The position numbers and the translations under genes were made by a program. The notes beneath the pieces were generated by a model. It was given only the letters and a program-made list of their open reading frames with translations, was not told where the DNA came from and did not search any database. Of a DNA stretch of 55,244 bases, positions 24,994 to 32,871 are shown in pieces. Origin of the DNA: Pseudomonadota bacterium (GTDB lineage Bacteria > Pseudomonadota > Alphaproteobacteria > Caulobacterales > Caulobacteraceae); NCBI GenBank assembly GCA_023428785.1, contig JAEYWU010000047.1, positions 1 through 55,244 on the forward strand, read 5' to 3'. The stretch's first letter is position 1, and every line of letters begins with the position of its first letter.

Positions 24994-25868
24994 TGCGGCG
25001 CGCCCAGCCGTCCCGAGCGGCGTTCGCTGATCAGGTTGATGACCTGGGCCGCGGTTTCCTCAACCGAGCGCCGTGACACATCGATCACCGGCCAACCCAG
25101 TCGCTCGAACAGCCGCCGGGCCCGGATCGTCTCTTCGCGCACGCGCTCCATATCGACATAGTCGGTGTCCGGCTCGACCCCCAGGTGCTGCAGGCGATTG
25201 CGGCGGATCGAGACCAGCCGGTCAGGCGTGACCACCAGACCCACCACCAGCGGATTCCTCAACGCCGACAGGGACGTCGGCGGATCCTGCGTCGGCACCA
25301 GAGGCACATTGGCCGCCCGCACGCCCCGGTGGGCCAGATAGACACAGGTCGGGGTCTTGGACGTCCGGCTGACGCCCACCAAAACCACATCGGCCCGCTC
25401 AAGCTCGCCCAGGCCCTGGCCGTCATCGTGGTGGATGGCGAAGTCCAGCGCGCTCATGCGCTCGAAATAGTCGTGGTCCAGCGCGTGCTGGGCGCCCACC
25501 CGGCTCGACAGGGCCGCGCCGAGGTATCCCGACAGCACCGTCACCAGCGGATCCAGCGCCCCTACCTGCGGCATGCCCAGCTTGCGACAACCCTGTTCCA
25601 GCATGGTCCGCAGCTCCGGATCGACCAGGGTGTGCAGCACGATGCCCGGCTGGGCCTCCATTTCCTCCAGCACCCGCTCCAGCTGCTTGGGCGATCGGAC
25701 CAGCGCATAGATGTGCTCGATCGGGATCACGCCCTCGAAGCGGGCCACCACGGCCTTGGCCATGGCGTTCAGCGTCTCACCGGTGGAATCCGACACCAGG
25801 TGGACGTGGAAATAGGTCGAAAACCGCCGGGCGGCCGTCTCCGGTTTTGGTGGGGGCTCTGTGGACAA
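24990..25868 (-). CDS. ppsR: Pyruvate, phosphate dikinase regulatory protein (PSRP, DUF299)
   Basis: A bifunctional ADP-dependent kinase/Pi-dependent pyrophosphorylase that controls pyruvate, phosphate dikinase or PEP synthase by phosphorylating a Thr. The 292-aa protein has FHVHLVSDSTGETLNAMAKA near the N-terminus, HHDDGQ, and the P-loop-like VGVSRTSKTPTCVYLAHRG. The only visible start giving the conserved N-terminus is TTG at 25868; an in-frame stop lies 14 codons upstream. That TTG is part of a near-consensus DnaA box. This gene borders the origin in C. crescentus (RP001) and heads the leftward operon here. Confidence 0.93.
   Translation of the reverse strand: MSTEPPPKPETAARRFSTYFHVHLVSDSTGETLNAMAKAVVARFEGVIPIEHIYALVRSPKQLERVLEEMEAQPGIVLHTLVDPELRTMLEQGCRKLGMPQVGALDPLVTVLSGYLGAALSSRVGAQHALDHDYFERMSALDFAIHHDDGQGLGELERADVVLVGVSRTSKTPTCVYLAHRGVRAANVPLVPTQDPPTSLSALRNPLVVGLVVTPDRLVSIRRNRLQHLGVEPDTDYVDMERVREETIRARRLFERLGWPVIDVSRRSVEETAAQVINLISERRSGRLGAPQ
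25860..25868 (-). promoter_or_regulatory. DnaA-box-like site over the ppsR start codon
   Basis: Read on the minus strand this is TTGTCCACA, 8 of 9 matches to the DnaA box TTATCCACA. Its first three bases are the ppsR start codon. Weaker 7-of-9 candidates in the same gap are TTTTCCACG (25962-25970, plus strand) and CGTGGATGA (26007-26015, a match on the minus strand). Confidence 0.6.
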
Positions 25869-26294
25869 TCGCGGCTCGGCTGGGGGTGAAGTCTGGGTGG
25901 AATGACCCTAGCGCGGCTTTCGCCCCGGCGCACGGGGGACGACGGTGGAGGACGTCCCCGGTTTTCCACGACTCCGTTTAGGCAAGGCAGCGGCCACGTC
26001 CCCAACCGTGGATGAACACGACTCTTTCACGACGGCGCCCAGGCTGCAGCATTAACCGCGTTAAGACTTCGTCAAGGAATCCTTAATCCTTTCTTAACCC
26101 ATCCCCGATGTCCCCAGCCCTGTGGAATGGCCACCGAACCGTCACGAAACCCTGTGGGACAACGGGGCGCCGCGCTCGGGCCAGGCCAGGTTTCCCCCAC
26201 TGTCCCGCTCTCCTACAAATCCTGACCACCCTTCTTGAATCCTCTTTTCTTGAGAGGGATTGAGCCTTCTCCGGGACGGCCCTAGGAGACGGCC
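25869..26294. other. Probable chromosomal replication origin (Cori-like)
   Basis: A 426-bp region without genes between leftward ppsR and rightward hemE, the same flanks as Cori of C. crescentus. It contains a relatively AT-rich block (26051-26100) with phased TTAA elements including a perfect CtrA box. DnaA-box-like sequences lie at its left side. Four GANTC sites, the CcrM methylation target, start at 25970, 26020, 26077 and 26237. The genes on both immediate sides run away from the region. The part nearest hemE should also hold the hemE promoter. Confidence 0.8.
26061..26097. promoter_or_regulatory. CtrA-type binding array, TTAA elements at 11-bp period
   Basis: Half-sites start at 26061 (TTAA), 26072 (TCAA), 26083 (TTAA) and 26094 (TTAA), each 11 bp apart. 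The last pair, 26083-26097, is a perfect CtrA box TTAA-N7-TTAA followed by C. CtrA represses Cori firing in C. crescentus by binding such boxes. Another TTAA at 26052 has only 5 bp spacing and does not fit the rule. Confidence 0.7.
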
Positions 26295-27329
26295 ATGGCT
26301 TCTCGCCCTGCATTCCTCTCCGTCCTCGCCGGCCAGGCCCAGGCCCGGCCGCCCGTCTGGTTCATGCGTCAGGCAGGCCGTTACCTGCCCGAGTACCGGG
26401 CCCTGCGCGCCCAGGCCCCGGACTTCATCGCCTTCTGCCTGAACCCCGAGATGGCAGCCGAGGCGACGCTGCAGCCGCTGCGCCGCTTTCCGTTCGACGC
26501 CTCGATCGTCTTTGCGGACATCCTCCTGATCCCCCGGGCGCTGGGTCAGGAAGTCTGGTTCGAGGCCGGCGAAGGCCCGCGTCTGGGGGCCTTGCCTGAG
26601 CTGGAGCGGATGCGTGATCTCGCCCCCAGCGCAGGCGAAGCCCTGTCGCAGGTCGGGCAGACGCTCGGTCTCGTGCGCGCCGGGCTGAACGCGGACCAGG
26701 CCCTGATCGGCTTCTGCGGCGCTCCCTGGACGGTCGCGACCTATATGCTGGACGGCGTGGCCCGGACCATCGGCAAGGGCGAACGAGCCCAGGCCCGGAC
26801 CTACGCCTATGCCGAGCCAGAGAAGGTCGACACCCTTCTGGCCATCCTCGTCGAGGCCAGCGCCTGGTATCTCAAGATGCAGGCCGACGCCGGGGCCCAG
26901 GCCCTGCAAATCTTCGAGAGCTGGGCTGAAGGCATGCCCGATGACCTGTTCGAACGGCTGGTCGTCAATCCGCACCAGATGCTGATCGCCCGCCTGCGAG
27001 AGCTGGGTGTCGACACGCCCCTGATCGGCTTTCCGCGCGGCTCGGCTGCGCTTGCCGCCGACTATGCCTCGCGCGTCGCGGTCCAGGCCGTCGGCCTCGA
27101 CACCGCCTGCCCGCTGCCGGTCGGCCGCGCAGTCCAGAAAATCCGCCCCATCCAGGGCGCCCTCGATCCGCTGCTCCTGCGCGCCGGCGGCCCCGCCCTT
27201 GATCGCCGCATCGACCAGCTGATGGACGCCTGGGGCGAGGGCCCGTGGGTGTTCAACCTCGGCCACGGCATCCTGCCTGACACGCCCATCACCCACGTCG
27301 AACAGACCCTGAAACGGATCAAGGGCTGA
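26295..27329 (+). CDS. hemE: Uroporphyrinogen decarboxylase
   Basis: Decarboxylates uroporphyrinogen III to coproporphyrinogen III in heme synthesis. The 344-aa protein has the two family signatures PPVWFMRQAGRYLPEYRALR (N-terminal) and GFCGAPWTVATYMLDG. The catalytic Asp lies in the segment IVFADIL, and WVFNLGHGILPDTPITHVEQ ends the protein. ATG at 26295 with AGGAG (CTAGGAGACGGCC) upstream. First gene on the right of the putative origin and head of hemE-hemH-hemJ. Confidence 0.97.
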   Translation: MASRPAFLSVLAGQAQARPPVWFMRQAGRYLPEYRALRAQAPDFIAFCLNPEMAAEATLQPLRRFPFDASIVFADILLIPRALGQEVWFEAGEGPRLGALPELERMRDLAPSAGEALSQVGQTLGLVRAGLNADQALIGFCGAPWTVATYMLDGVARTIGKGERAQARTYAYAEPEKVDTLLAILVEASAWYLKMQADAGAQALQIFESWAEGMPDDLFERLVVNPHQMLIARLRELGVDTPLIGFPRGSAALAADYASRVAVQAVGLDTACPLPVGRAVQKIRPIQGALDPLLLRAGGPALDRRIDQLMDAWGEGPWVFNLGHGILPDTPITHVEQTLKRIKG

Positions 27330-28348
27330 TGTCGCGCCTTGCCGTCGTCCTGTTCAACCTCGGCGGCCCGGACGGCCCCGCCGATGTGCGCCCGTTCCTG
27401 CAGAACCTGTTCTCGGACCCGGCCATCATCGGCCTGCCGGGTTTCATCCGGAAACCTCTGGCGGCCTTCATCGCCAAACGCCGGGAAAAGTCGGCTCAGG
27501 CCAACTACGCCCTGATGGGCGGCGGATCGCCGCTTCTGGGCGAGACCTTCAAACAGGCCGGCGCTTTGCAGGAAGCGCTGAAGGATGAGGCCGGAGAGAT
27601 CCGCGTCTTCGTGGCCATGCGCTACTGGCGGCCCTTCACCGAAGACACTGCCCGCGAGGTCGAGGCCTATCAGCCGGACCGCGTCGTCCTCCTGCCGCTC
27701 TATCCCCAGTTCTCGACCACCACGACGGCCTCCTCGCTCAAGGCCTGGGCCGAGGCCTACCGGGGTCCCGGCGAGGTCCGGACGGTATGCTGCTATCCGC
27801 AAGCCTCCGGCTGGATCGAGGCGCAAGCTCAGTTGATCCGCCAGAAGCTGGATGAGGCGGGGGGCAAGCCCGTCCGCGTCCTCTTCTCGGCCCACGGCGT
27901 GCCCGAAAGCGTGATCTCGAAACGCGGCGATCCCTATCAGGCCCAGGTCGAGATGACCGCCGCCGCGATCGCCGCCGAGCTCGGCCTTGCAGACTGGCAG
28001 GTCTGCTACCAGAGCCGGGTCGGGCCGATGAAATGGCTGGGTCCCTCCACCCCTGAGGCTCTGGAACAGGCCGCCCGCGATGGCGTGGGCGTTGTCGTCG
28101 CCCCCATCGCCTTCGTTTCCGAACACATCGAGACCCTGGTCGAGCTCGACATCGAATACGGCCACCTGGCCGAAACCCTCGGCCTAAGTCCCTATCTTCG
28201 GGCCCCGGCGGTCGGCGTGACCCCCGTCTTCATCCAGACCCTGGCCCAGGCCGTCCGCGCGGCGGGCCCCAGGACCGCGCCCTTTGGACCGGGTTGTCCG
28301 GCTGACTTCGCCGCCTGTCCCTGCCGCCAGACCGGAGCCGCCGCATGA
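27329..28348 (+). CDS. hemH: Ferrochelatase
   Basis: Inserts Fe2+ into protoporphyrin IX. The 339-aa protein starts RLAVVLFNLGGPDGPADVRPFLQNLF. It has LFSAHGVPESVISKRGDPY with the catalytic His, and PIAFVSEHIETLVELDIEY with the second conserved region. The C-terminus carries a Cys cluster (GPGCPADFAACPC); C. crescentus ferrochelatase is known to be a [2Fe-2S] protein, and this tail fits that type. The ATG overlaps the hemE stop by 1 nt (TGATG). Confidence 0.97.
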   Translation: MSRLAVVLFNLGGPDGPADVRPFLQNLFSDPAIIGLPGFIRKPLAAFIAKRREKSAQANYALMGGGSPLLGETFKQAGALQEALKDEAGEIRVFVAMRYWRPFTEDTAREVEAYQPDRVVLLPLYPQFSTTTTASSLKAWAEAYRGPGEVRTVCCYPQASGWIEAQAQLIRQKLDEAGGKPVRVLFSAHGVPESVISKRGDPYQAQVEMTAAAIAAELGLADWQVCYQSRVGPMKWLGPSTPEALEQAARDGVGVVVAPIAFVSEHIETLVELDIEYGHLAETLGLSPYLRAPAVGVTPVFIQTLAQAVRAAGPRTAPFGPGCPADFAACPCRQTGAAA

Positions 28349-28815
28349 GCAGCTATGACGTCGCGCGCGGTCTCCACATCCTGGCCGTGATCGCCTGGAT
28401 GGCCGGTCTGCTCTTTCTGCCGCGCCTCTACGCCTATGACGCCGAACAGGCGTCCAAGGCCGAACCCCTGAAGGCGGAAATGCGGTCCCTGCTGCGCCTG
28501 TGGCAGCAGCGGCTTCTGAAGATCATCCTCAATCCGGCGATGGTCCTGGCCTGGGGTTTCGGCGCCTGGCTGCTCTGGATTCGTTCGGGCGACGGCGCGG
28601 ACTGGTCGTTCCTGCATCAGCCCTGGATGGCGACCAAGCTGATCGGCGTGATTGCGCTCACCGGCTGGCACCACTACCTGATGGCCGAGAAGAAGCGGAT
28701 CGACGCCGGAACCTCGGTCCGGACCGGCCGCTTCTGGCGGATGACCAACGAAATCCCCTTCCTTCTGGCCATCGTCATGGTGCTTTCGGTCACGACCGAA
28801 TGGGGCTTCGGCTGA
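28345..28815 (+). CDS. hemJ: Protoporphyrinogen IX oxidase HemJ
   Basis: A small inner-membrane oxidase that converts protoporphyrinogen IX to protoporphyrin IX, the step before HemH. The 156-aa protein has four hydrophobic segments and the family blocks GLHILAVIAWMAGLLFLPRLY (with a conserved His), WMATKLIGVIALTGWHHYLM and RMTNEIPFLLAIVMV. The ATG overlaps the hemH stop (ATGA). The sequence places the last two steps of heme synthesis next to each other in the operon. Confidence 0.92.
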   Translation: MSSYDVARGLHILAVIAWMAGLLFLPRLYAYDAEQASKAEPLKAEMRSLLRLWQQRLLKIILNPAMVLAWGFGAWLLWIRSGDGADWSFLHQPWMATKLIGVIALTGWHHYLMAEKKRIDAGTSVRTGRFWRMTNEIPFLLAIVMVLSVTTEWGFG

Positions 28816-29029
28816 AGCCCACGCCTTGACGGGGCCGCGCCCGTGTGGTTCCGCTAGGGGCAGGCGTTGGTTCTCGAGGGCGAGGACGGCGCTTTCCCAC
28901 CTTTCCCATGGCCAGCTTCGCACCCGTCGTGGCGCGGCCTCATCCGAAAACATCGCGCGATTTCAAAGCGCACAGTCTCATCCGGCGCCCGGAGACCGAG
29001 TCCCGCGCGCAGTCTGAAGTTCAAGACAT

Positions 29030-30367
29030 ATGACCGACGAATCCCTGATCGACGCTGACCTCGACTCCGAAACGGACGCCGCCGAAGACGGCCAGGCCTC
29101 CAATCAGCGCATCGCCCTCTCCGAGCTGAAGGACAAGACGCCAGCCGAGCTGGTCGCTTTCGCCGAAGAGCTGGAGGTGGAGAACGCCTCCAACCTGCGC
29201 AAGCAAGATCTTCTGTTCGCCATCCTCAAGACGCTGGCCGACGAGGAGGTTCAGATCTCCGCCGCCGGCGTGCTCGAGGTGCTCCAGGACGGCTTCGGCT
29301 TCCTGCGCGCGGCGGACGCCAACTATCTTTCGGGTCCGGACGACGTCTACGTCTCTCCGTCCCAGATCAAGCGCTATGGCCTACGCACCGGCGACACGGT
29401 CGAGGGCGTTGTCCGCGGCCCGCGTGAGGGCGAGCGCTACTTCGCCCTGCTCAAGGTCGACTCTATCAATTTCGAGGACCCCGAGAACGTCCGCCACAAG
29501 GTCAATTTCGACAACCTGACTCCGCTCTATCCCAATGAGCGGCTGCACATGGAAATCCAGGACCCGACCTTGAAGGATCGCTCGGGCCGGGTCATCGACA
29601 TCGTGGCGCCGCTCGGCAAGGGCCAGCGCTGCCTGATCGTCGCCCCGCCGCGCGTCGGCAAGACCGTGATGCTGCAGAACATCGCCAAGTCGATCGAGGC
29701 CAACCACCCCGAGGTCTTCCTCATGGTCCTGCTCATCGACGAGCGGCCGGAAGAAGTCACCGACATGCAGCGCACCGTGAAGGGAGAGGTCGTGGCCTCG
29801 ACCTTCGACGAGCCCTCGACCCGCCACGTGGCCGTGGCCGAGATGGTCATCGAAAAGGCCAAGCGCCTGGTCGAGCACAAGAAGGACGTCGTGATCCTGC
29901 TGGACTCGGTGACGCGTCTGGGCCGCGCCTACAACGCGACCGTCCCGTCCTCGGGCAAGGTGCTGACCGGCGGTGTCGACGCCAATGCGCTCCAGCGTCC
30001 CAAGCGCTTCTTCGGCGCGGCGCGCAACATCGAGGAGGGCGGCTCGCTGACGATCATCGCCACCGCCCTGATCGACACCGGCTCGCGCATGGACGAGGTC
30101 ATCTTCGAAGAGTTCAAGGGCACCGGTAACTCGGAAATCGTCCTGGATCGCAAGGTGGCCGACAAGCGCATCTTCCCGGCCATCGACGTGCTGAAGTCGG
30201 GCACTCGCAAGGAAGACCTGATCACGCCGAAGGACCAGCTGACCAAGACCTATGTCCTGCGCCGGATCCTGAACCCGATGGGCCCGCAGGACGCCATCGA
30301 GTTCCTCCTCGACAAGCTTCGTCAGTCCAAGAACAATGCCGACTTCTTCCAGTCGATGAATACGTAA
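29030..30367 (+). CDS. rho: Transcription termination factor Rho
   Basis: A hexameric RNA helicase that ends transcription at unstructured C-rich RNA. The 445-aa protein has an acidic N-terminal stretch, then the cold-shock-like RNA-binding domain with DGFGFLRAADANYLSGPDDVYVSPSQI. Walker A is VAPPRVGKTVMLQNIA, Walker B VVILLDSVTRLGRAYN, and the Q-loop GGVDANALQRPKRFFGAARNIEEGGSLTI. ATG at 29030. The 214-bp gap from hemJ contains TTGACG (28826-28831) as a possible -35 but no good -10; rho leaders are commonly autoregulated. Confidence 0.98.
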   Translation: MTDESLIDADLDSETDAAEDGQASNQRIALSELKDKTPAELVAFAEELEVENASNLRKQDLLFAILKTLADEEVQISAAGVLEVLQDGFGFLRAADANYLSGPDDVYVSPSQIKRYGLRTGDTVEGVVRGPREGERYFALLKVDSINFEDPENVRHKVNFDNLTPLYPNERLHMEIQDPTLKDRSGRVIDIVAPLGKGQRCLIVAPPRVGKTVMLQNIAKSIEANHPEVFLMVLLIDERPEEVTDMQRTVKGEVVASTFDEPSTRHVAVAEMVIEKAKRLVEHKKDVVILLDSVTRLGRAYNATVPSSGKVLTGGVDANALQRPKRFFGAARNIEEGGSLTIIATALIDTGSRMDEVIFEEFKGTGNSEIVLDRKVADKRIFPAIDVLKSGTRKEDLITPKDQLTKTYVLRRILNPMGPQDAIEFLLDKLRQSKNNADFFQSMNT

Positions 30368-30383
30368 GGGCGGCGAACACGGA

Positions 30384-31133
30384 ATGGCGGGGCTGGTTCA
30401 CATCGGTCTGGCGGGCGCGCGAGGCCGGATGGGACGCGCGGTCTCCGACGTTCTCGACACCCGGTCGGACGTGGTCGTGGCGTCACGCTTCGACCGGTCG
30501 GACCACCCGGACCTGTCGGTCTGCGACGTCGTCATCGATTTTACCGAACCGGCGGCTTCGGTCGAACTGGCCGAGCGCTGCGCGGCCACGGGCGGCCCGG
30601 CCCTGGCCATCGGCTCGACCGGCTTTACGCCCGAACAGGACGCGGCCATCCTCAAGGCCTCGGAATCTGTGGCCATCGTCAAGTCGGGCAACTTCTCGCT
30701 CGGCGTGAACATGCTGATCGGCCTGGTCGCCCAGGCCGCGCGCCGCTTGCCGGCCGCCGACTGGGACATCGAGGTCGTCGAGGCCCATCACCGGATGAAG
30801 AAGGACGCCCCGTCCGGCACCGCCCTGATGCTGGGCGAGGCCGCCGCCGACGGCCGCGGTCACGACCTGTCCGAGGTGCGCGGCGCCATCCGCGAGGGCA
30901 TCGGCGACGAGCGTCCGCTCGGTGAGATCGGCTTTTCCGCCATCCGCGCCGGCGGCATCGTGGGCGAGCATCAGGTGATCTTCGCCGCCCAGGACGAAAT
31001 TCTGACCCTGTCGCACTCCGCCCGCGACCGCGCCCTGTTCGCGCGCGGGGCGGTGCTGGCGGCCCTTTGGGTCAAGGGGCGGGCGCCCGGCCTCTATGGC
31101 ATGCAGGACGTGCTGGGCTTCCGCCAGGCCTGA
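30384..31133 (+). CDS. dapB: 4-hydroxy-tetrahydrodipicolinate reductase
   Basis: NAD(P)H-dependent step in lysine and meso-diaminopimelate synthesis. The 249-aa protein has the nucleotide motif GLAGARGRMGRAVSDVL. VVIDFTEPAASVE and KSGNFSLGVNMLIGL are conserved, and EAHHRMKKDAPSGTALML holds the catalytic His and Lys. ATG at 30384, 16 bp after rho, so it may be co-transcribed. Confidence 0.97.
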   Translation: MAGLVHIGLAGARGRMGRAVSDVLDTRSDVVVASRFDRSDHPDLSVCDVVIDFTEPAASVELAERCAATGGPALAIGSTGFTPEQDAAILKASESVAIVKSGNFSLGVNMLIGLVAQAARRLPAADWDIEVVEAHHRMKKDAPSGTALMLGEAAADGRGHDLSEVRGAIREGIGDERPLGEIGFSAIRAGGIVGEHQVIFAAQDEILTLSHSARDRALFARGAVLAALWVKGRAPGLYGMQDVLGFRQA

Positions 31134-31153
31134 TCACGCGTTGACCCCTGGCC

Positions 31154-31501
31154 TCAATGCGCGTGGGCGTGCGCCGGCCGGATGAAGAGCGATTTCACGA
31201 AGAAAAACAGCGCAATCACGACCGAAAAGCCTAGGAACAGGGCCAGCAGCGTCATCCAGAAGGTCAGGCTCATGACGTTCGGCAGGCTGAACTGACCGCC
31301 GTCCAGCATCGGCAGGATGGCCGCGATGATCACCTGGACCACGGCCGATCCGGCGGCCATGCGCCACAGGTCCCGCCAGCTGGCCATCGCCAGCGCCGCT
31401 ACGAGCGCGATGATCAGGCCGAGCACCTGATTGACGCCGGAAAAGCCAGCCTGGGCCAGTTCCCAGAGCTGGGTGAAGAACGCCACAACCATATCCATCA
31501 T
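31154..31501 (-). CDS. Small membrane protein with His-rich tail
   Basis: Not recognised. The 115-aa protein has three clear hydrophobic segments (VLGLIIALVAALAMASW, AAGSAVVQVIIAAILPML, FWMTLLALFLGFSVVIALFFFV) and a C-terminus RPAHAHAH that alternates His and Ala. It could be a metal-responsive or purely structural membrane protein; nothing in the sequence decides. The ATG at 31501 was chosen over an upstream extension because GGGAG precedes it. Convergent with dapB, 55 bp downstream of dut. Confidence 0.7.
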   Translation of the reverse strand: MMDMVVAFFTQLWELAQAGFSGVNQVLGLIIALVAALAMASWRDLWRMAAGSAVVQVIIAAILPMLDGGQFSLPNVMSLTFWMTLLALFLGFSVVIALFFFVKSLFIRPAHAHAH

Positions 31502-31556
31502 AGGGCTCCCACTGTCGCGGCCAGCTTGGCCGTAAGTAACCCTAACGCAGATATTC

Positions 31557-32012
31557 CTATCCGGCTCCCGTCGAACCGAAGCCGCCCGCGCCGCGCGCCG
31601 TGTCGTCCAGCGTCTCCACGACCTCAAAGGCGCCACGGGTCACCGGCGCAATGACCAACTGGGCGATCCGGTCGCCCCGGCGCACGGTGAAGGGCTCGCC
31701 GCCCAGATTGGCCAGGATCACCCCGACCTCGCCGCGATAGTCGGCGTCTATGGTGCCGGGGCTGTTCAGACAGGTGATGCCGAACTTGAGCGCCAGGCCC
31801 GAGCGCGGCCGCACCTGGGCCTCATGGTCATCGGGCAGGGCGATCGACAAGCCCGTCGGGACCAGGGCCCGACCGCCCGGCGTCAGGACGATCGGCTGAT
31901 CCTCAGGCACCGCGGCCCGCAGGTCCATCCCGGCCGAATGCGCCGTCTCATAGGCCGGCAGCGCCAGCCCCTCGGCATGCGGCAGACGCTTCAGGCGAAT
32001 GGTGACGGTCAT
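31557..32012 (-). CDS. dut: Deoxyuridine 5'-triphosphate nucleotidohydrolase
   Basis: Hydrolyses dUTP to dUMP and PPi, preventing uracil incorporation and feeding thymidylate synthesis. The 151-aa trimeric-type dUTPase shows all five motifs: AGMDLRAA, PRSGLALKFG, LNSPGTIDADYRGEVGVILAN, RGDRIAQLV and the C-terminal Gly-rich RGAGGFGSTG. The ATG at 32012 removes a non-conserved N-terminal extension. Divergent from the outer-membrane protein gene. Confidence 0.97.
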   Translation of the reverse strand: MTVTIRLKRLPHAEGLALPAYETAHSAGMDLRAAVPEDQPIVLTPGGRALVPTGLSIALPDDHEAQVRPRSGLALKFGITCLNSPGTIDADYRGEVGVILANLGGEPFTVRRGDRIAQLVIAPVTRGAFEVVETLDDTARGAGGFGSTGAG

Positions 32013-32133
32013 GGGCGGTCCTCGGGCTGGGAGCCTTCCGATTAGGGCGGTTCGGGCCCGGGTGTCGAGCCGGGCGCAAACGAACAATTAACGCTGACCC
32101 GGCCGTTATCGGCTCCACTCCGGAGACCCCACC

Positions 32134-32796
32134 ATGTCGCTTCATCGTCTCTCTGTCGTGAGCCTCTCGCTCGCCCTCCTGCCGATCGCTGCCCAAGCTC
32201 AGCAAGGCGTCGCCGTCGGTGGGGGCATCGGAACGACCGGCGTCCATATCGAGGGCCAGGTGCGCGTCAGCGACCATTTCGTTTTCCGGGGCGGCTATGA
32301 GGCGCTGAAGGTCGACCATGATCAGACCCTGGACGACATCCGCTATTCCGGCGAGATCGACAGCGGCGTCTTCAGCGTCTTCTGGCAATACCATCCGATG
32401 GCGAGCCCGCTGTTCGTGACCGGCGGCGCCCTTCTGGGCGACCGCAGCCTGACGATGGGGGCCGAACCCACCGCACCGGTCACGGTCGGCAGCCAGACCT
32501 TCACCCCATCCCAGATTGGCCGCCTGGAAGGCCGCGCCGATCTCGGCGACGTCGCGCCGGTCGTCGCATTGGGCTGGGACAACACCTTCCATGGCACGGG
32601 GCTCGGTGTTCGCCTGATGGCCGGCGTCGCCGTGGGCCGCGAGCCGGATGTGACCCTGGCCTCGATTGGCGGATCCCTGTCGTCAGACCCGACCTTGCAG
32701 GCCGAGCTTCGGGAGGAGGAGGCGAACCTCGAGGACGCCATCCGGGACCTGCGCTTCTATCCGGTCGCCCAGCTGGCCCTCACCTATAGGTTCTAA
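32134..32796 (+). CDS. Predicted outer-membrane beta-barrel protein
   Basis: A 220-aa protein with Sec signal MSLHRLSVVSLSLALLPIAAQA. The mature part has alternating strands (FVFRGGYEALKVDH, VFSVFWQYHP, LFVTGGALLGDRSL) and ends LALTYRF. A C-terminal aromatic residue is the usual BAM recognition signal. A polar stretch before the last strand (LREEEANLEDAIRDL) may form a periplasmic helix. The family is not identified; small porin-like or OmpW/OmpA-barrel-like proteins are possible. Confidence 0.78.
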   Translation: MSLHRLSVVSLSLALLPIAAQAQQGVAVGGGIGTTGVHIEGQVRVSDHFVFRGGYEALKVDHDQTLDDIRYSGEIDSGVFSVFWQYHPMASPLFVTGGALLGDRSLTMGAEPTAPVTVGSQTFTPSQIGRLEGRADLGDVAPVVALGWDNTFHGTGLGVRLMAGVAVGREPDVTLASIGGSLSSDPTLQAELREEEANLEDAIRDLRFYPVAQLALTYRF

Positions 32797-32871
32797 AGGC
32801 GCCAAAAAGAACATTGCCAGAACATCAATCGCTGGTATAGCGTCGTTCCGCAACTGTGGCGGGAGGCCCTG

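Noticed and set aside
26052..26064. TTAA pair with 5-bp spacer as a CtrA box
   Set aside because: CtrA boxes need 7-bp spacing; only the phased elements from 26061 on fit.
26232..26262. Imperfect inverted repeat upstream of hemE as a terminator or riboswitch
   Set aside because: The arms pair only with a bulge and shift, and no T-run or known riboswitch core follows.
28826..28856. Promoter for rho from TTGACG and GCTA
   Set aside because: The spacing (about 20 bp) exceeds the Caulobacter housekeeping pattern; left as a mention in the rho entry only.
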